From Forficula auricularia (taxonomy: Eukaryota; Arthropoda; Insecta; Dermaptera; Forficulidae), in the NCBI GenBank assembly GCA_024734495.1, contig JALMQS010000729.1, positions 682,001 through 746,000 of the forward strand: 64,000 nucleotides of DNA, written 5' to 3'. This document shows, piece by piece, positions 10,795-20,312 of the stretch. Under the pieces are notes generated by a model. The model was given only the letters and a program-made list of their open reading frames with translations. It was not told the origin of the DNA and did no database searches. A program made the translations under genes and the position numbers. How positions within the stretch are numbered: position 1 is the first letter of the stretch; each line of letters begins with the position of its first letter.

Positions 10795-12050
10795 TTAACC
10801 GACTTCAAAAAAGGAGGAGGTTCTCAATTCGACTGAATTCTTTTTGTTTTTGTGTCTGTGTTACCTCATATCTTCGCCAATTGTGAACCGATTTTCATGA
10901 TTTTTTTTCATTAGGTTCAGTCTATGTTCCGATTGGTCCCATTTTTTTCATTGTTATTGGACTTTTTTGATATGTTTGTTCAGGCATTACATCTTTGTTT
11001 ATGAACCAATATGATTCTTTTTTTTATTGGAAAGAGGGTACCTTAGGGGTGGTACCATATTAATTTGGTCAAGTTCCGAAGATATGATCAATGACGAAAT
11101 AACGTAAATCTCAAATTCTTATAACCAAATAATCGAAATTATAATAAAAAAATCTTTTATAAAAAATCTTAAAACATTCATTTAAAACCCCCAAACGTTT
11201 CGAGAGAATTTCTATATTTATGAATTGAATTTTATTATCATTTTCTGATTCATTCGCCCGACGCTTTCTCTAACGAGATGCATGCAAGTTATTATATTAA
11301 GTCACTATTAATAACATCACTAAAAAGAGAAAAATAAAAATAATTAAAAAAAAAAAACCTGACTTCAAAAAAATTAAATGCAACAAATAAAATAATAAGA
11401 ACTAAAAAATAAAATAAAATACACTAAAAGGTATAAAATAATTATCTTATTTAGTTACAACTAAACGACAAAATATTAACATGAAATTACTTTTTGAAGT
11501 CGGTGCCAAACATATACATTTTATGAATCGCACTAGACGGATCTTACTTAGTACGTTTGGCGTACCCGCTCGCTTATATAGTTTGTTTGGCACCGACTTC
11601 AAAAAGTAATTTCATGTTAATATTTCGTCGTTTAGTTGTAACTAAATAAGATTTATACCTTTTAGTGTATTTTATTTGATTTTTAAGTTATTATTATTTT
11701 ATTTGTTGCATTTAATTGAAAGTAATGGAATGCAGCCCAGAGGAAGTGAGGAAAGAAAAAATCAACACATATAAAATAAGGTGTAATTTATTGGAATCCT
11801 TCCTCCTTTCCTTTCAAACCGACGTTTCGGAGGATTTTTCCCTCCTTCTTCAAATCTCCGAAACGTCGGTTTGAAAGGAAAGGAGGAAGGATTCCAATAA
11901 ATTACACCTTATTTTATTTGTGTTAATTTTTTCTTTCCTCACTACCTCTGAGCTGCCTTCCATTACTTTCAATTAAAATTTCTACCAGTCCGTCTCTCTC
12001 CAGAGAAAATTTCGTTGCATTTAATTTTTTTGAAGCCGATTTTATTTTTT
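10795..12050 (+). repeat. Composite 'CCGACTTC' repeat, copy 1, with a later insertion
   Basis: Block A (10795-11150) starts TTAACCGACTTCAAAAAAGG and contains 'ATTGTGAACCGATTTTCATG' and 'ATTAATTTGGTCAAGTTC'. Block B (11150-11340) holds a degenerate hammerhead-like motif. Block C (11350-12040) is a fold-back: CTGACTTCAAAAAAATTAAA at 11359 is paired with its inverse at about 12020-12037, and 'GAAGTCGGTGCCAAAC' with 'GTTTGGCACCGACTTC'. The right arm is interrupted by a 297-bp insertion (11718-12014) flanked by the 13-bp direct repeat GTTGCATTTAATT. Other copies are at 33481-34210, 40203-40930 (inverse) and 52930-53947 (inverse, partial). No protein is encoded. I associate the block A end with a widespread insect repeat but cannot name it. 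Confidence 0.8.
11718..12014. mobile_element. Palindromic insertion with hammerhead-like centre, 13-bp TSD
   Basis: The insertion lies between direct repeats GTTGCATTTAATT (11705-11717 and 12014-12026) inside the right arm of the composite repeat, which gives its exact boundaries. Most of it (about 11713-11971) is an inverted repeat: 'GGTGTAATTTATTGGAATCC' and 'CTTTCAAACCGACGTTTCGG' recur in inverse orientation. The centre on the minus strand reads TTGAAGA, a GGAGG/CCTCC stem, then GAAACGTC, which is hammerhead-like. Penelope-like elements and retrozymes are known to carry such motifs; assignment to either is an inference. Confidence 0.7.
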
Positions 12051-12989
12051 TTATAAAAATCATTTTTATTGATGTAACACCTTATTGCATCAATAAAAAA
12101 AAAAACTCTCTATTCTCCTTAATATGGCATCACCAGTATAGCAAAAACAGAGGATGACCAATATAATATACCTATATATAATCTTATTTTAGCTATAACA
12201 TTAAATAACTAGCAGGAAATAACTTAATAAAACTATGCCAGCTTCTACCAAAACTGGCATTGCTCTATATTCTTAAGGACTTTTGCGGTTGACTTTCTAA
12301 CTAGAATTAAAATAAAAAAATCAAATATTTTATTTCACTTACGGAAATTTGAGATGACTTCATTCAAATTTCGGACTAAAGATTTCAAATAAACACCACC
12401 TCATTCCTCACTCTTAGTATAAATTATTTTTTCTAGCCAAATCATTACATCATCAAATGAATGTACTATAAACAATATTTTTAGCACGGAAGTTTATAAT
12501 AAAAAACTGAAAGAAATAATAATAATTGTTTCCTTATTTTTAATGATTATAAATATAATTCTTGATTAAGTTCTCTTGGAAAGGAAAAATTCTATATTTT
12601 TAATTTCATTTTTTATCAATTTTTAATTCATTTAACATCCCACTTTGGCTGATATCTCCATTAACCCACTGCAATTTCACCACAACAACGATTTCCAACA
12701 ACTTGTTAGTTAGTATTTATATAATAAATATTCCATAATAAGAATAACATAAGGTTTATATTTCTTTTTTATTAGTTTCTTTATCTCGACTAAGAGCATT
12801 TTTACCAAAAATTTGAGGAAAACGAACAAATTAATAATAATTCCAATAATCTTAGATGACTAATATTCATTATTTTTAATTTAGTTAATTTTAAAATGGT
12901 TGGATCTAAAGGTATAAGGTAATTCGCTAGTATGTAAAATTATATTTTTTTACAATACTAGATATATTGAAAATATTAATTACGAGGTA

Positions 12990-13310
12990 CACTCAGTAAG
13001 ATTAACTCACCGGACGGCAGATTTCACTCATACGTTTGCAATTTAATAACTCATGACACTTGATAAATACACTAATTTTTAAAAAATTCGTTAGTGCCGT
13101 TTTTGAGAAAAAAAAAAACGAAAAATCTTTCATGTAAATGTCAACTTCCAGTGTTCCGATTTCAAGCAAAAACTTAGTGTACGTCTTCTAGCCTATATCG
13201 AGATTAAGTTTCGAATTTCGTAGCTCTGAGATTTATGATTGCGAATCGCAGGGGGTACATTCTTACGTACATAAAGATCAACTTCCGGTACTTTTCCCGT
13301 TTATCGGGGC
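12990..13310 (+). repeat. Dispersed repeat A, copy 1
   Basis: This shares with 48880-49360 and, inversely, 55140-55615 a block containing 'ATCTTTCATGTAAATGTC', 'ACTTCC', 'CTTCTAGCCTATATCGA', 'AAGTTTCGAATTTCGTA' and 'CTCTGAGA'. The upstream part, 'AATAACTCATGACACTTGAT', also recurs inversely at 42395-42440. It is a moderately diverged, non-coding interspersed family of unknown class. Confidence 0.75.
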
Positions 13311-13928
13311 GTAATAAAATTAACAACTTTAATATTTTATTAAAAATAGCTATGCAGGGAAATTGGATGTAGACCCTATCAAGTTTTGTTTATTAATACA
13401 TTAAATTATCAAAATATTAATTTAATTAGAAAACTCGATAGGTGACCTAAGTCGAGATTTCGTACTATTATTTAAAATATATGTATGGCTTAGCTATGTA
13501 TTTCAATTTAGAATCACTAACCGCAAAATTTCATAAATGAAGAATGAACCTTTTGAGTGTAATATTTATCGCGATAGGTACATTATGCCAGATGGATTCA
13601 CTTCGAAGGGGAGCCGATGACCGAGATTGCTATTTTTGGCACTCTGATGGGGGTGAATATATTATGGTTACCCTTCTAACATGAAATAACAATTCGTTTG
13701 CAGTAAAAAATAGTCAAATTATCAAAGCTGGCAAAGGGTGTACTGAGTCTTGAAAAAGTTTCACTTTTTCCTACATTTTATTCTAAATGAAATTCTTTTT
13801 TAAAGAGTCAAAAGTAAAATTATGAAATTTGACATTAAGTTGAAATGAGTTAATTAGTGAGAGGCCTTTAAGCAATTAGCTGGCGTATTTCCTTGATGAA
13901 TAATTTCCATTAGGCATTAGCTATTATC

Positions 13929-14110
13929 TTAAGGGATCTCGCGGTAGGCAGAGTATGACTTGCGCGAAACCCGCCACCTGGAAAGCCGTGGGAACCAACG
14001 AGAAGACACATCCAGCAGAGCTTTCCTAAAAAAATCCGGGCAGGGCTGAAATGTCTTGCCGTCGACACCTTGGCTCTGCAAGGTCGATGGCCGTGCGTGA
14101 TACGATTTAG
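13929..14110 (-). other. GC-elevated island with coding-like frames
   Basis: GC is well above the surroundings for about 190 bp. On the minus strand one frame reads '...STLQSQGVDGKTFQPCPDF' and ends '...YREIP' at a TAA (13929-13931). A second frame has an ATG (14113) and runs 67 residues. A possible acceptor (CTTGCAG|AGC) lies at its start. I recognise neither peptide. It could be an unrecognised exon or a fragment of a mobile element. There is no good donor or promoter evidence, so I do not call a gene. Confidence 0.2.
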
Positions 14111-14522
14111 CAATTAGCGAAATTAGCAGTTTTCATGACTGAACAAAGTGAACTTATCATTCGATTAAATATCCATTATAATAAATTCTAGTTGGCTTTT
14201 TGAATGAGTAGCTCCGAAACGTGTCCTTCGCTTAAAGATATACGATTAGAATAGGGAACATGAAACTAGTTTACTTTTCCAAAAACTAAACAAGAAAGGT
14301 AATACCCAATACAAGGGCGGTTCCAGGGGGGGGGGGTCATGCCCCCCAAATGGTTTCCAAAAGCAAAAAAAAGGTCTTAATTTTGTAAGATAGTTATATC
14401 AAACATAACAACCCAAGTACACGACCCCTCCCCTCCAAAAAATGAAAGTCTGGGACAGCCCCTGCCCCAATAAGAAACGAACGATTTATCATCTTAATTA
14501 CTTTATCTTATGTAAAGCATCT

Positions 14523-15233
14523 TATGTTGGGCGTCTCTGTCGCATCTGACCTGTCTTGGAATGAACACATCTCCTCTGTGGCGAAATCTGCAGCAAGGAA
14601 GATTGGCTTCTTATTCAGGTCCAAGCGATTTTACAAAGCCCCTCAACTTCTCACCATCTACAAGGCCCAAATCCGCCCCTGTCTCGAATACGGCTCTCAT
14701 CTGTGGAGAGGAGCCTCAAAATATTCTCTTGCTACCCTTGATGCAATTCAGAAACGAGCCGTCAGGCTAATTGACGATTCTACCCTCACCGACTCCCTCG
14801 ACTCGTTAGCTCATCGAAGAAATGTCTCTGCCCTTTCCCTTTTCTATAGATACTATCACGGCAGGTGCTCTGATGAGATAAAATCAATAATTCCCCTCAA
14901 AGCATGCTTTGCACGCAGCACACGTTTTGCCGACTCCCAACACTCTTTCGCGGTCAAATTGGAAAAGTGCCGGACCACTTCATTCGCGAATACATATATC
15001 CCCATGACTTCAAGGAACTGGAACTCTCTCCCAGCCTCTATCTTTCCCAGCACCTATGATCTTCAAACCTTCAAAACCAGGGTGCATAGACACCTACGTC
15101 TACACCCTCTCACTTAATCAACTTTCCCTTCTCTTCGGTAATTCAATGGTCTTTCGAGATCCAAAGGGGCTACATCTTTACTGGTGCACCCCTTCTTGCA
15201 TTCGATTGCAATTAAAAAAAAAAAAAAAAAAAA
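14523..15233 (+). mobile_element. 5'-truncated LINE (jockey/CR1-like), copy 1
   Basis: This is a non-LTR retrotransposon 3' end: the C-terminal part of the reverse-transcriptase ORF (14524-15117, 197 residues, no stops), a short 3' UTR, and an A tail (15212-15233). The peptide carries the domain after the catalytic fingers/palm: 'LSWNEHISSVAKSAARKIGF', 'PCLEYGSHLWRGAS', 'IQKRAVRLIDD', and near the end 'RNWNSLPASIFP'. The 3' UTR ends 'GGTGCACCCCTTCTTGCATT' before the A run, a tail shared with the copies at 20321 and 30998. It is truncated at the 5' end, so catalytic RT motifs are absent. It lies in the intron in the opposite sense to the host gene. Confidence 0.9.
14524..15117 (+). CDS. LINE ORF fragment (reverse transcriptase C-terminal domain)
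   Basis: An open frame of 197 residues from an internal ATG to the natural TAA of the LINE. The start is only the first ATG after truncation, not a native initiator. It covers the connection region beyond the YxDD motif and includes 'RFYKAPQLLTIYKAQIRPCL', 'ALSLFYRYYHGRCSDEI' and 'LQTFKTRVHRHLRLHPLT'. Without fingers and palm it cannot be an active polymerase. Its intact frame suggests a relatively recent insertion compared with the stop-ridden relics elsewhere in the window. Confidence 0.8.
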   Translation: MLGVSVASDLSWNEHISSVAKSAARKIGFLFRSKRFYKAPQLLTIYKAQIRPCLEYGSHLWRGASKYSLATLDAIQKRAVRLIDDSTLTDSLDSLAHRRNVSALSLFYRYYHGRCSDEIKSIIPLKACFARSTRFADSQHSFAVKLEKCRTTSFANTYIPMTSRNWNSLPASIFPSTYDLQTFKTRVHRHLRLHPLT

Positions 15234-15460
15234 AAGAAAAACATAATAAACTTTTTTTAAAAATAGTTAACTTGACATCTAATCAATAAATTTATAAAAT
15301 TTATAATTATATTATTTTGTTAGAATTAATATTGGTTACATTTGAATATATAAATGTAGTTGTATTATACTCAATAAATAGGTATATATTAAAATATATT
15401 TTCATTATTGTTTTTTTATTTTTAATTATAAAATAAATAAAATTGATAATAAAATTATCA

Positions 15461-15622
15461 AGAATGTTGCAGAGTTATTTATTTTAAAAAACTGCGATCG
15501 TTACTTCTCTTCATTAACTCTCATAAAATATGTTTATTTTACTAGCCATGATAATTAGCGCACAGATGTTCACACTCAGAAATGGCATTCAAGAATGTAC
15601 ATAAACTCGATGGGTGTTTGCA
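15461..15622 (+). repeat. Direct duplication, left copy
   Basis: 'AAGAATGTTGCAGAGTT', 'AAAAACTGCGATC', 'TAATTAGCGCACA' and 'AAACTCGATGGGTGTTTG' occur here and again, in the same order and orientation, at 16462-16629, about 1.0 kb away. The copies differ by scattered changes and small indels. A C-run and GC-rich stretch (15623-15720) follows this copy only. No coding evidence; the ORFs across it are short and in different frames in each copy. Confidence 0.8.
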
Positions 15623-16461
15623 ATGATCCCCCCCCCCACCCCCCGCCCGAGGGCCAACTCTCCTCCGGGACTCGGGCGGCTCCGTTAGCACTCGGCTGGG
15701 CGCTGGAGGGGGTCTCCCACGGCTATATAAGTAATGGTCCGTTTGGGAATGGCTGGTCGGGATTTGGGACGGATGAGACAGTACTTTAAATCTAGTGATG
15801 GATTTACGCTTAGTCCTGTGAGGCCCAGACTTAGGGCGGCAAAATTCTAGAGGCATCAAAATTTAAAGAATAATTAAAATTTAAATATCGATTTGACTTA
15901 GTTTTGCTGTGATTGTATGAACAAATTTCAGTAAACTATTTAAAATCCCTAATTAATAAAAAAAAATTTCTTAAGAAATTTTTTTAAACACACTATATTT
16001 ATATTTCTAAAACTGAATTGTTTTTATATTATTAATAGATAATAGAAAGCTAACGTACGTTTGTACTTTAATACCAGAAATATTTATGCTTTCGCGGTTA
16101 AGGGGTAGAATATTAATTTTCAAATTTTTCAAGATGGTTAAAAAATTCTATGACACTGATTATTTATTAGTTACAAAAGCAACACAAATATTTACAAATT
16201 CGGTTATTTTATCTACTTTATTTCCACTAAAGTGATTGTTTTTATAATAAAACAAAAAAATTGCAGTAATATTAATCCCAAATTTCTAAAAGTACATCGA
16301 AAATTGGTGTAAGCAATTGATTATGAGAATTTAATTGATGTTTTCGCGCAAGCTAAAATAAGAAAAAAAAGTTTATGTGATATGTGATTAATCATAAAAA
16401 ATTTAGTTATTGTTTAATTTTAAGAAATTTATTATTAAATCTAAATTAATAAACCCCAAAA

Positions 16462-16629
16462 GAATGTTGCAGAGTTTTTTATTTGAAAAAACTGCGATCA
16501 GTACGTGTCTTCATTAATTCACCTAATTTATCATAAAATATGTTCATTTTATTAGCCATAATAATTAGCGCACATATGTTCATACTCGGAATCAAGAATG
16601 AACTCAAACTCGATGGGTGTTTGAAATGC
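16462..16629 (+). repeat. Direct duplication, right copy
   Basis: This is the second copy of the roughly 165-bp unit at 15461-15622. Here the conserved block ends at 'GATGGGTGTTTGAAATGCTC' and then runs into the cluster of CACAACGCG palindromes. The intervening 15830-16440 is AT-rich with nothing recognisable. Confidence 0.8.
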
Positions 16630-16682
16630 TCCCGTTGACAAGTTACAACTTCTAGGTCGTATCGTGGTTGCATCAACTAACG

Positions 16683-16875
16683 TTCAGAACGAGTTGTGAA
16701 TTTTCTTAATAACCACAACGCGTAGTGTTTAAATATTATTAGAGAAACGACGCGAATTTCGTATTGTGGACTTTTTGAGTTAGTCACAACTCGTTCTGCC
16801 TATTTTAATAATTGCCATAACACGAATAATGCGTTGTGGATGTTTTAAAGAGGACACAACGCGTTGTGGTTTTGC
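16683..16875. repeat. Cluster of CACAAC/GTTGTG inverted motifs
   Basis: 'CAGAACGAGTTGTGA' near 16685 is inverted at about 16783-16797 ('TCACAACTCGTTCTG'). A perfect 14-bp palindrome, CACAACGCGTTGTG, lies near 16855. Related 'CCACAACGCG' (about 16714) and 'GCGTTGTGGA' (about 16831) lie between. The motif spacing is irregular and nothing is coded. It could be a decayed fold-back or a cluster of binding sites for a dyad-recognising factor; I cannot decide between them. Confidence 0.5.
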
Positions 16876-17698
16876 TCAATAGGAGTTTTCATTTATTGAG
16901 CCTAACATAGTAATACAAGTCGAATAGTTTGATTTTTAATCATTTATTCATGAAATAAAAATGAAACAATAAATCAATTTTTTGAACAATTAATTATATT
17001 TACAATAGTGTAATTCACTGAATTTACGCTCCATAAATACAGTTAAAATCAGGTTAATTCCAGTTTTATTATTTATAATTTCTACATGGAAGTGAATATT
17101 ATTTACTTTTTAATGATTAGTCCCAATATTGATATTTTGTTTACCCATACTGCATGGATATTTAGAGAAACTTTCTACATACAAGTATTGTCGGTTGCCT
17201 ATATTGAAGGCGCTTTAATCCATGGTTTGGTTTATATGCTAAATCAAAATATTTCAATGATAGATATTTATTTTTTTAATTTTAATTGGAAAGACACGAT
17301 GGCCAATATAGCTTAAATTTTCAACAATAATTTGAGTTTTATAGTCTCCAGGACTCAAAAAGTGTCAAAAATCTATTGCTCTGTATATCCGTAGTCTGCG
17401 ATAACTTAAAAGATGTGGATCACGCATATATGAAATTTGAAAGTTTAGTCAGGTATTAACACATAGTGACAATTGAGTTTCAATCTGATAACCGGAAGTT
17501 CCTCTTTACTGTTTTTATTTTCTGTATTTTTATTTAAAATACATTTTTTTTCATAAGCACATTTTTCAAATTTGTGTCTTTTAAAAATAAAATGCAAATA
17601 ATTAAATTTATATTTAATTTATTTAACTTTTAATATTAGGAACTTGTGAAGATTTTTTTTTATTACCTATTTTTTTTTTTACAATTTTATAAATAATG

Positions 17699-18497
17699 CA
17701 GGGTAAGTTCAAGTTATACTAGGGGCATAAAGATCTACCACATTTTGAAGAAGTACAAAAAATGAAAAAATTTAACTAGAAAAAAACTGAATTTTAAAAT
17801 TTGAAAATTTAAATGTGTTGTAAACATTATCAGACAAAAAAAAAGGGGGGGGGGGGGGTCAAAAATAAAAATTCTAGTCCTTTCGACCAAACTCAACTAA
17901 ATTTTGTATACATATTCTGTGGGCCGCAAAAAGGTTAGAAATGCAAAAATTAACCACCCAAAATGGGATGGAGGGCCAAAAATGAAAATTATAGCACTTT
18001 TGACTACACTCAACCAAATTTTGTATACATATTCTTTGGACCCCCAGAAGGCTAGAAATGCAAAAACTAAGCAGATTTTATATACATAGTTTGGTCGAAA
18101 GGCTCATTTTTGACCCTCTTCCCCATTTCGAGTGGTTAATTTTTGCATTTCTAGCCTTCTGGGGTACCAAGTATACAATATTTGATTGAGTTTGGTGGAA
18201 AGGGCTAGAATATTCATTTTGACCCCCCCCCCATTTTAGGTGGTTAGTTTTTGCATCTCTAGCTTTCTGGGGGTCCACAGAATATGTAAACAAAATTTGG
18301 TTGAGTTTGGTCGAAAGGGGTAGAATTTTCTTTTTTGAGCACCTCTTTTTTTCGTCTGATATAACGTTTAAAACACATTTAAAAAAAAATTATTTCATAT
18401 TCTTTTCAAAAATATATTCAGTTTTTTTCTAGTTAAATATTTTCATTTTTTATACCTCTTCAAAATGTGTTAGATCTTTATGCCCCACCCTGTATAT
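17699..18497. mobile_element. Fold-back element with CAGGGT ends
   Basis: Outer arms: 'GGGGCATAAAGATCTACCAC' then 'TTTAACTAGAAAAAAACTGA' on the left, and the inverse on the right ending 'CTTTATGCCCCACCCTGTAT'. The ends read CAGGGT...ACCCTG. Inner units, in both orientations, contain 'CTCAACCAAATTTTGTATAC', 'CAGAAGGCTAGAAATGCAAA' and G/C runs, and are homologous to the tandem array at 597-1128. The left arm has an extra stretch after CAGGGT. No protein is encoded: ORFs on both strands are by-products of the palindrome. Confidence 0.8.
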
Positions 18498-18570
18498 GAT
18501 GTGCACTAAACACAGTTTGATATTTTTTGTATTATATTCACATAATCTCACTATATTCATTAATCTAACA

Positions 18571-18736
18571 CGAGGGGTGAATCGCGAACAGAATTAGGTG
18601 TACCCTTGGAATGGAATTATGTGGAATTATTTTGGAATTCATTAGATAATGCCCCTTTATCTATTGTCTTCTACTTGGAAATGAAAGTGGAAGTGGAAGT
18701 AGGTGTACACGATATTAGGTCGCGGTTCACCCTTCG
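18571..18736. mobile_element. hAT-type MITE, copy 1
   Basis: This is a 166-bp element with an exact 8-bp target-site duplication, ATCTAACA (18563-18570 and 18737-18744). The inverted ends are CGAGGGGTGAATCGCGA on the left and, inverted, CGAAGGGTGAACCGCGA on the right; 'TTAGGTGTAC' and 'GTACACCTA' continue the inversion. A second copy sits at 41264-41430. The 8-bp duplication is the hAT hallmark. The right end lies 23 bp from the splice donor of exon 18766-18934, on its intron side. Confidence 0.9.
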
Positions 18737-18765
18737 ATCTAACAGTAGTGTGTTTCACTACCTAC

Positions 18766-18934
18766 CCATGCTCCTGTAAAGACATTAGACCCAAGTCGAC
18801 AGATGGGCAGCGAGAAGAGGCAGAGCAAGCCCAGGATGAGCTGCACGGAGCCCACCACCAGGTAGACCAGGCTCCAGAGGACATGAGACGCTCTGCAGAC
18901 GCGTTGGCACGAGCACATGGCATGCGGCACCCCT
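18766..18934 (-). CDS. Exon of the four-transmembrane protein (TM1 and start of TM2)
   Basis: This is the most upstream exon I can place. The acceptor is TTGTTGCAG|AG (AG at 18935-18936) and the donor is TGG|GTAGGT (18760-18765). It is 169 bp: one base completes a codon, then 56 codons. The peptide has a Cys-rich juxtamembrane part, 'HAMCSCQRVCRASHV', possibly palmitoylated. TM1 follows ('LVYLVVGSVQLILGLLCLF'), then a short loop and 'GSNVFTGAW', which opens TM2 and continues in the next exon. The alternative frames are open by chance and lack hydrophobic periodicity. The two bases needed to complete its first codon come from an exon to the right that I could not find. Joined, the three exons give about 188 codons with four hydrophobic helices. 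Confidence 0.85.
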
Positions 18935-19228
18935 CTGCAACAATCACAACACAATCAGATCAAGGATAAGGTCAACACACCATGATTCTAAAGAATATCT
19001 ATCTATCTATTTGTTTATAAATTAAAATGAAAGAGCGAGGTTTATGGTTATTACCGAATGTTAATGCCTCTCAAGAAATTTAAAATTTCATCATATCCTT
19101 CCTCATTGTAAATCATTATTTGATCTTAATTTTCAAATAAATGACATTTTCTTACCCTTGTATAAATTGGACAATTATAATTAAACAAATATTTATACAT
19201 AAAAATATTTGAAAAAAAAAATATTTAT

Positions 19229-19582
19229 TAATCATGAGTTTCCTCCATTTGATTCACTCGCGAATCGAATGCAGGTAATTTTTGTTAGATATTATTACTT
19301 AGGGGAGTTGGGTTAGCCGAGCCGGCTAACGCGCTGGCCCCGCTTCGGCATCGATCGATTATGACGATGTTGGAGCGGAAGGCTGGGGTTCGATCCTGGC
19401 TGGCAAATTAAAATTTCTACCGTCTAAAAACTTGGCTCCCTCGCTAACCCTACTAACACTTTACTTATGTGCTGTCTAAATGGGCTTGGTTCCCGGTGAC
19501 AATAAATAAAAAAAAAATTATTACTTAAAATTACCTGCATTCGATTTGCGAGTGAATCAAATGGAGGAAACTCATGATTAAT
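19229..19582. mobile_element. Inverted-repeat element split by a SINE
   Basis: Two arms of about 55 bp are inverted: 'AATCATGAGTTTCCTCCATT' ... 'CGAATGCAGGTAATTTT' on the left (19229-19283) and the inverse on the right (19527-19582), with about one mismatch. The loop is occupied by a SINE with its own duplication, so the original was a small MITE with almost no spacer. Confidence 0.8.
19302..19516 (+). mobile_element. tRNA-derived SINE
   Basis: A 215-bp insertion with an 11-bp target-site duplication ATTATTACTTA (19291-19301 and 19517-19527) and an A-rich 3' end (AATAAATAAAAAAAA). The head resembles a tRNA with RNA polymerase III promoter boxes: A-box-like TTAGCCGAGCCGG (19313-19325) and a perfect B box GGTTCGATCC (19387-19396). 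The long A-B distance (about 60 bp) suggests a class II (Leu/Ser type) tRNA ancestor. The body after the tRNA part includes 'GGCTTGGTTCCCGGTGACAA'. It is probably mobilised by a LINE; which one is unknown. Confidence 0.85.
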
Positions 19583-20090
19583 TGACAGCAACACCTTGGA
19601 TGTGTGTTAATAGACTAGTGCGCTGGACTGGGGGATTGAAGTATATAACATCTTAGATTACAAATTCACTAGGTGATCTATATCAGTGTTTGGTAAAAAG
19701 CATCATGCGGGCTAATCGCGATATGATGCTGGATCACACCTAGATGGATCATATCTTTTTCATTTCTCTTGGTACAGATTTAAGATTCAGCTGACCCCAA
19801 TAGCCTCAACCAGCAGTGGTCTAGCGATATATATATATACAGTAGACTCTCGATAATTCCAATTTATAGGGACCAAACAAAAAATTCGAATTATCGAGTT
19901 TTTCGAAATAGTGAGAGTTCGAATTAAAGAGGGGCTGAAAGTAAAAATTCGAATTGAAGAAAGTTACATTTTATTAAAGAAATCCGTGTACATATATGTC
20001 ATTGTATAAGATTGTGAATGCTGGTAGAAACAAAAATACATATTATAATAATACATGTGGATCAATTTATTTATTATAAAAAAAGTTATA

Positions 20091-20303
20091 TCATTTCTTC
20101 ATAAAAAAATCGGTTATTTTCGTTTGGGTCGCTTGGTTGGCTGCAATCTGGTCCACAGCATTTTCCAAAGTGCTCACTGCTTTGAACACACAACCAGATT
20201 GGATGTTATCCATTTCGGACTGTTCGAAAAAACGACGCAACCCTCTTAAAAAAAAGATTGCTTCCTTAGAAGACACCATCGGAATATCGTCGTCTTCATC
20301 TTC
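20091..20303 (-). pseudogene. Tigger transposase C-terminal end
   Basis: The minus-strand frame continues from the target-site duplication through Asp/Glu-rich residues into 'PMVSSKEAIFFLRGLRRFFE' and ends with 'QATQTKITDFFMKK' and a stop near 20091. The closing 'ITDFF' is typical of pogo/Tigger transposases ('...TIxDFF'). The upstream half of this same frame lies at 21782-21994, across the LINE. Confidence 0.75.
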
Positions 20304-20312
20304 ACTGTCAGA

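Larger units (their letters stand above)
8704..18765 (-). other. Intron of the four-transmembrane gene (about 10.1 kb)
   Basis: This is a phase-0 intron between exons 18766-18934 and 8481-8703 (GTAGGT donor at 18760-18765; CAG acceptor at 8704-8706). It is packed with mobile-element debris, listed separately. Stretches such as 8720-9160, 12060-12980, 13310-13850 and 16910-17690 contain nothing I can identify beyond AT-rich sequence. Confidence 0.75.

Noticed and set aside
14856..15053. Minus-strand ORF beginning MLGKIEAGREFQF, also seen at 20503-20700 (+) and 30824-31105 (-)
   Set aside because: It is the antisense shadow of the LINE reverse-transcriptase tail and appears wherever that tail occurs.
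19302..19400. A functional tRNA gene
   Set aside because: The A and B boxes are tRNA-like, but the sequence continues into a SINE body with an A-rich tail and an 11-bp target duplication, and no clean acceptor stem forms.
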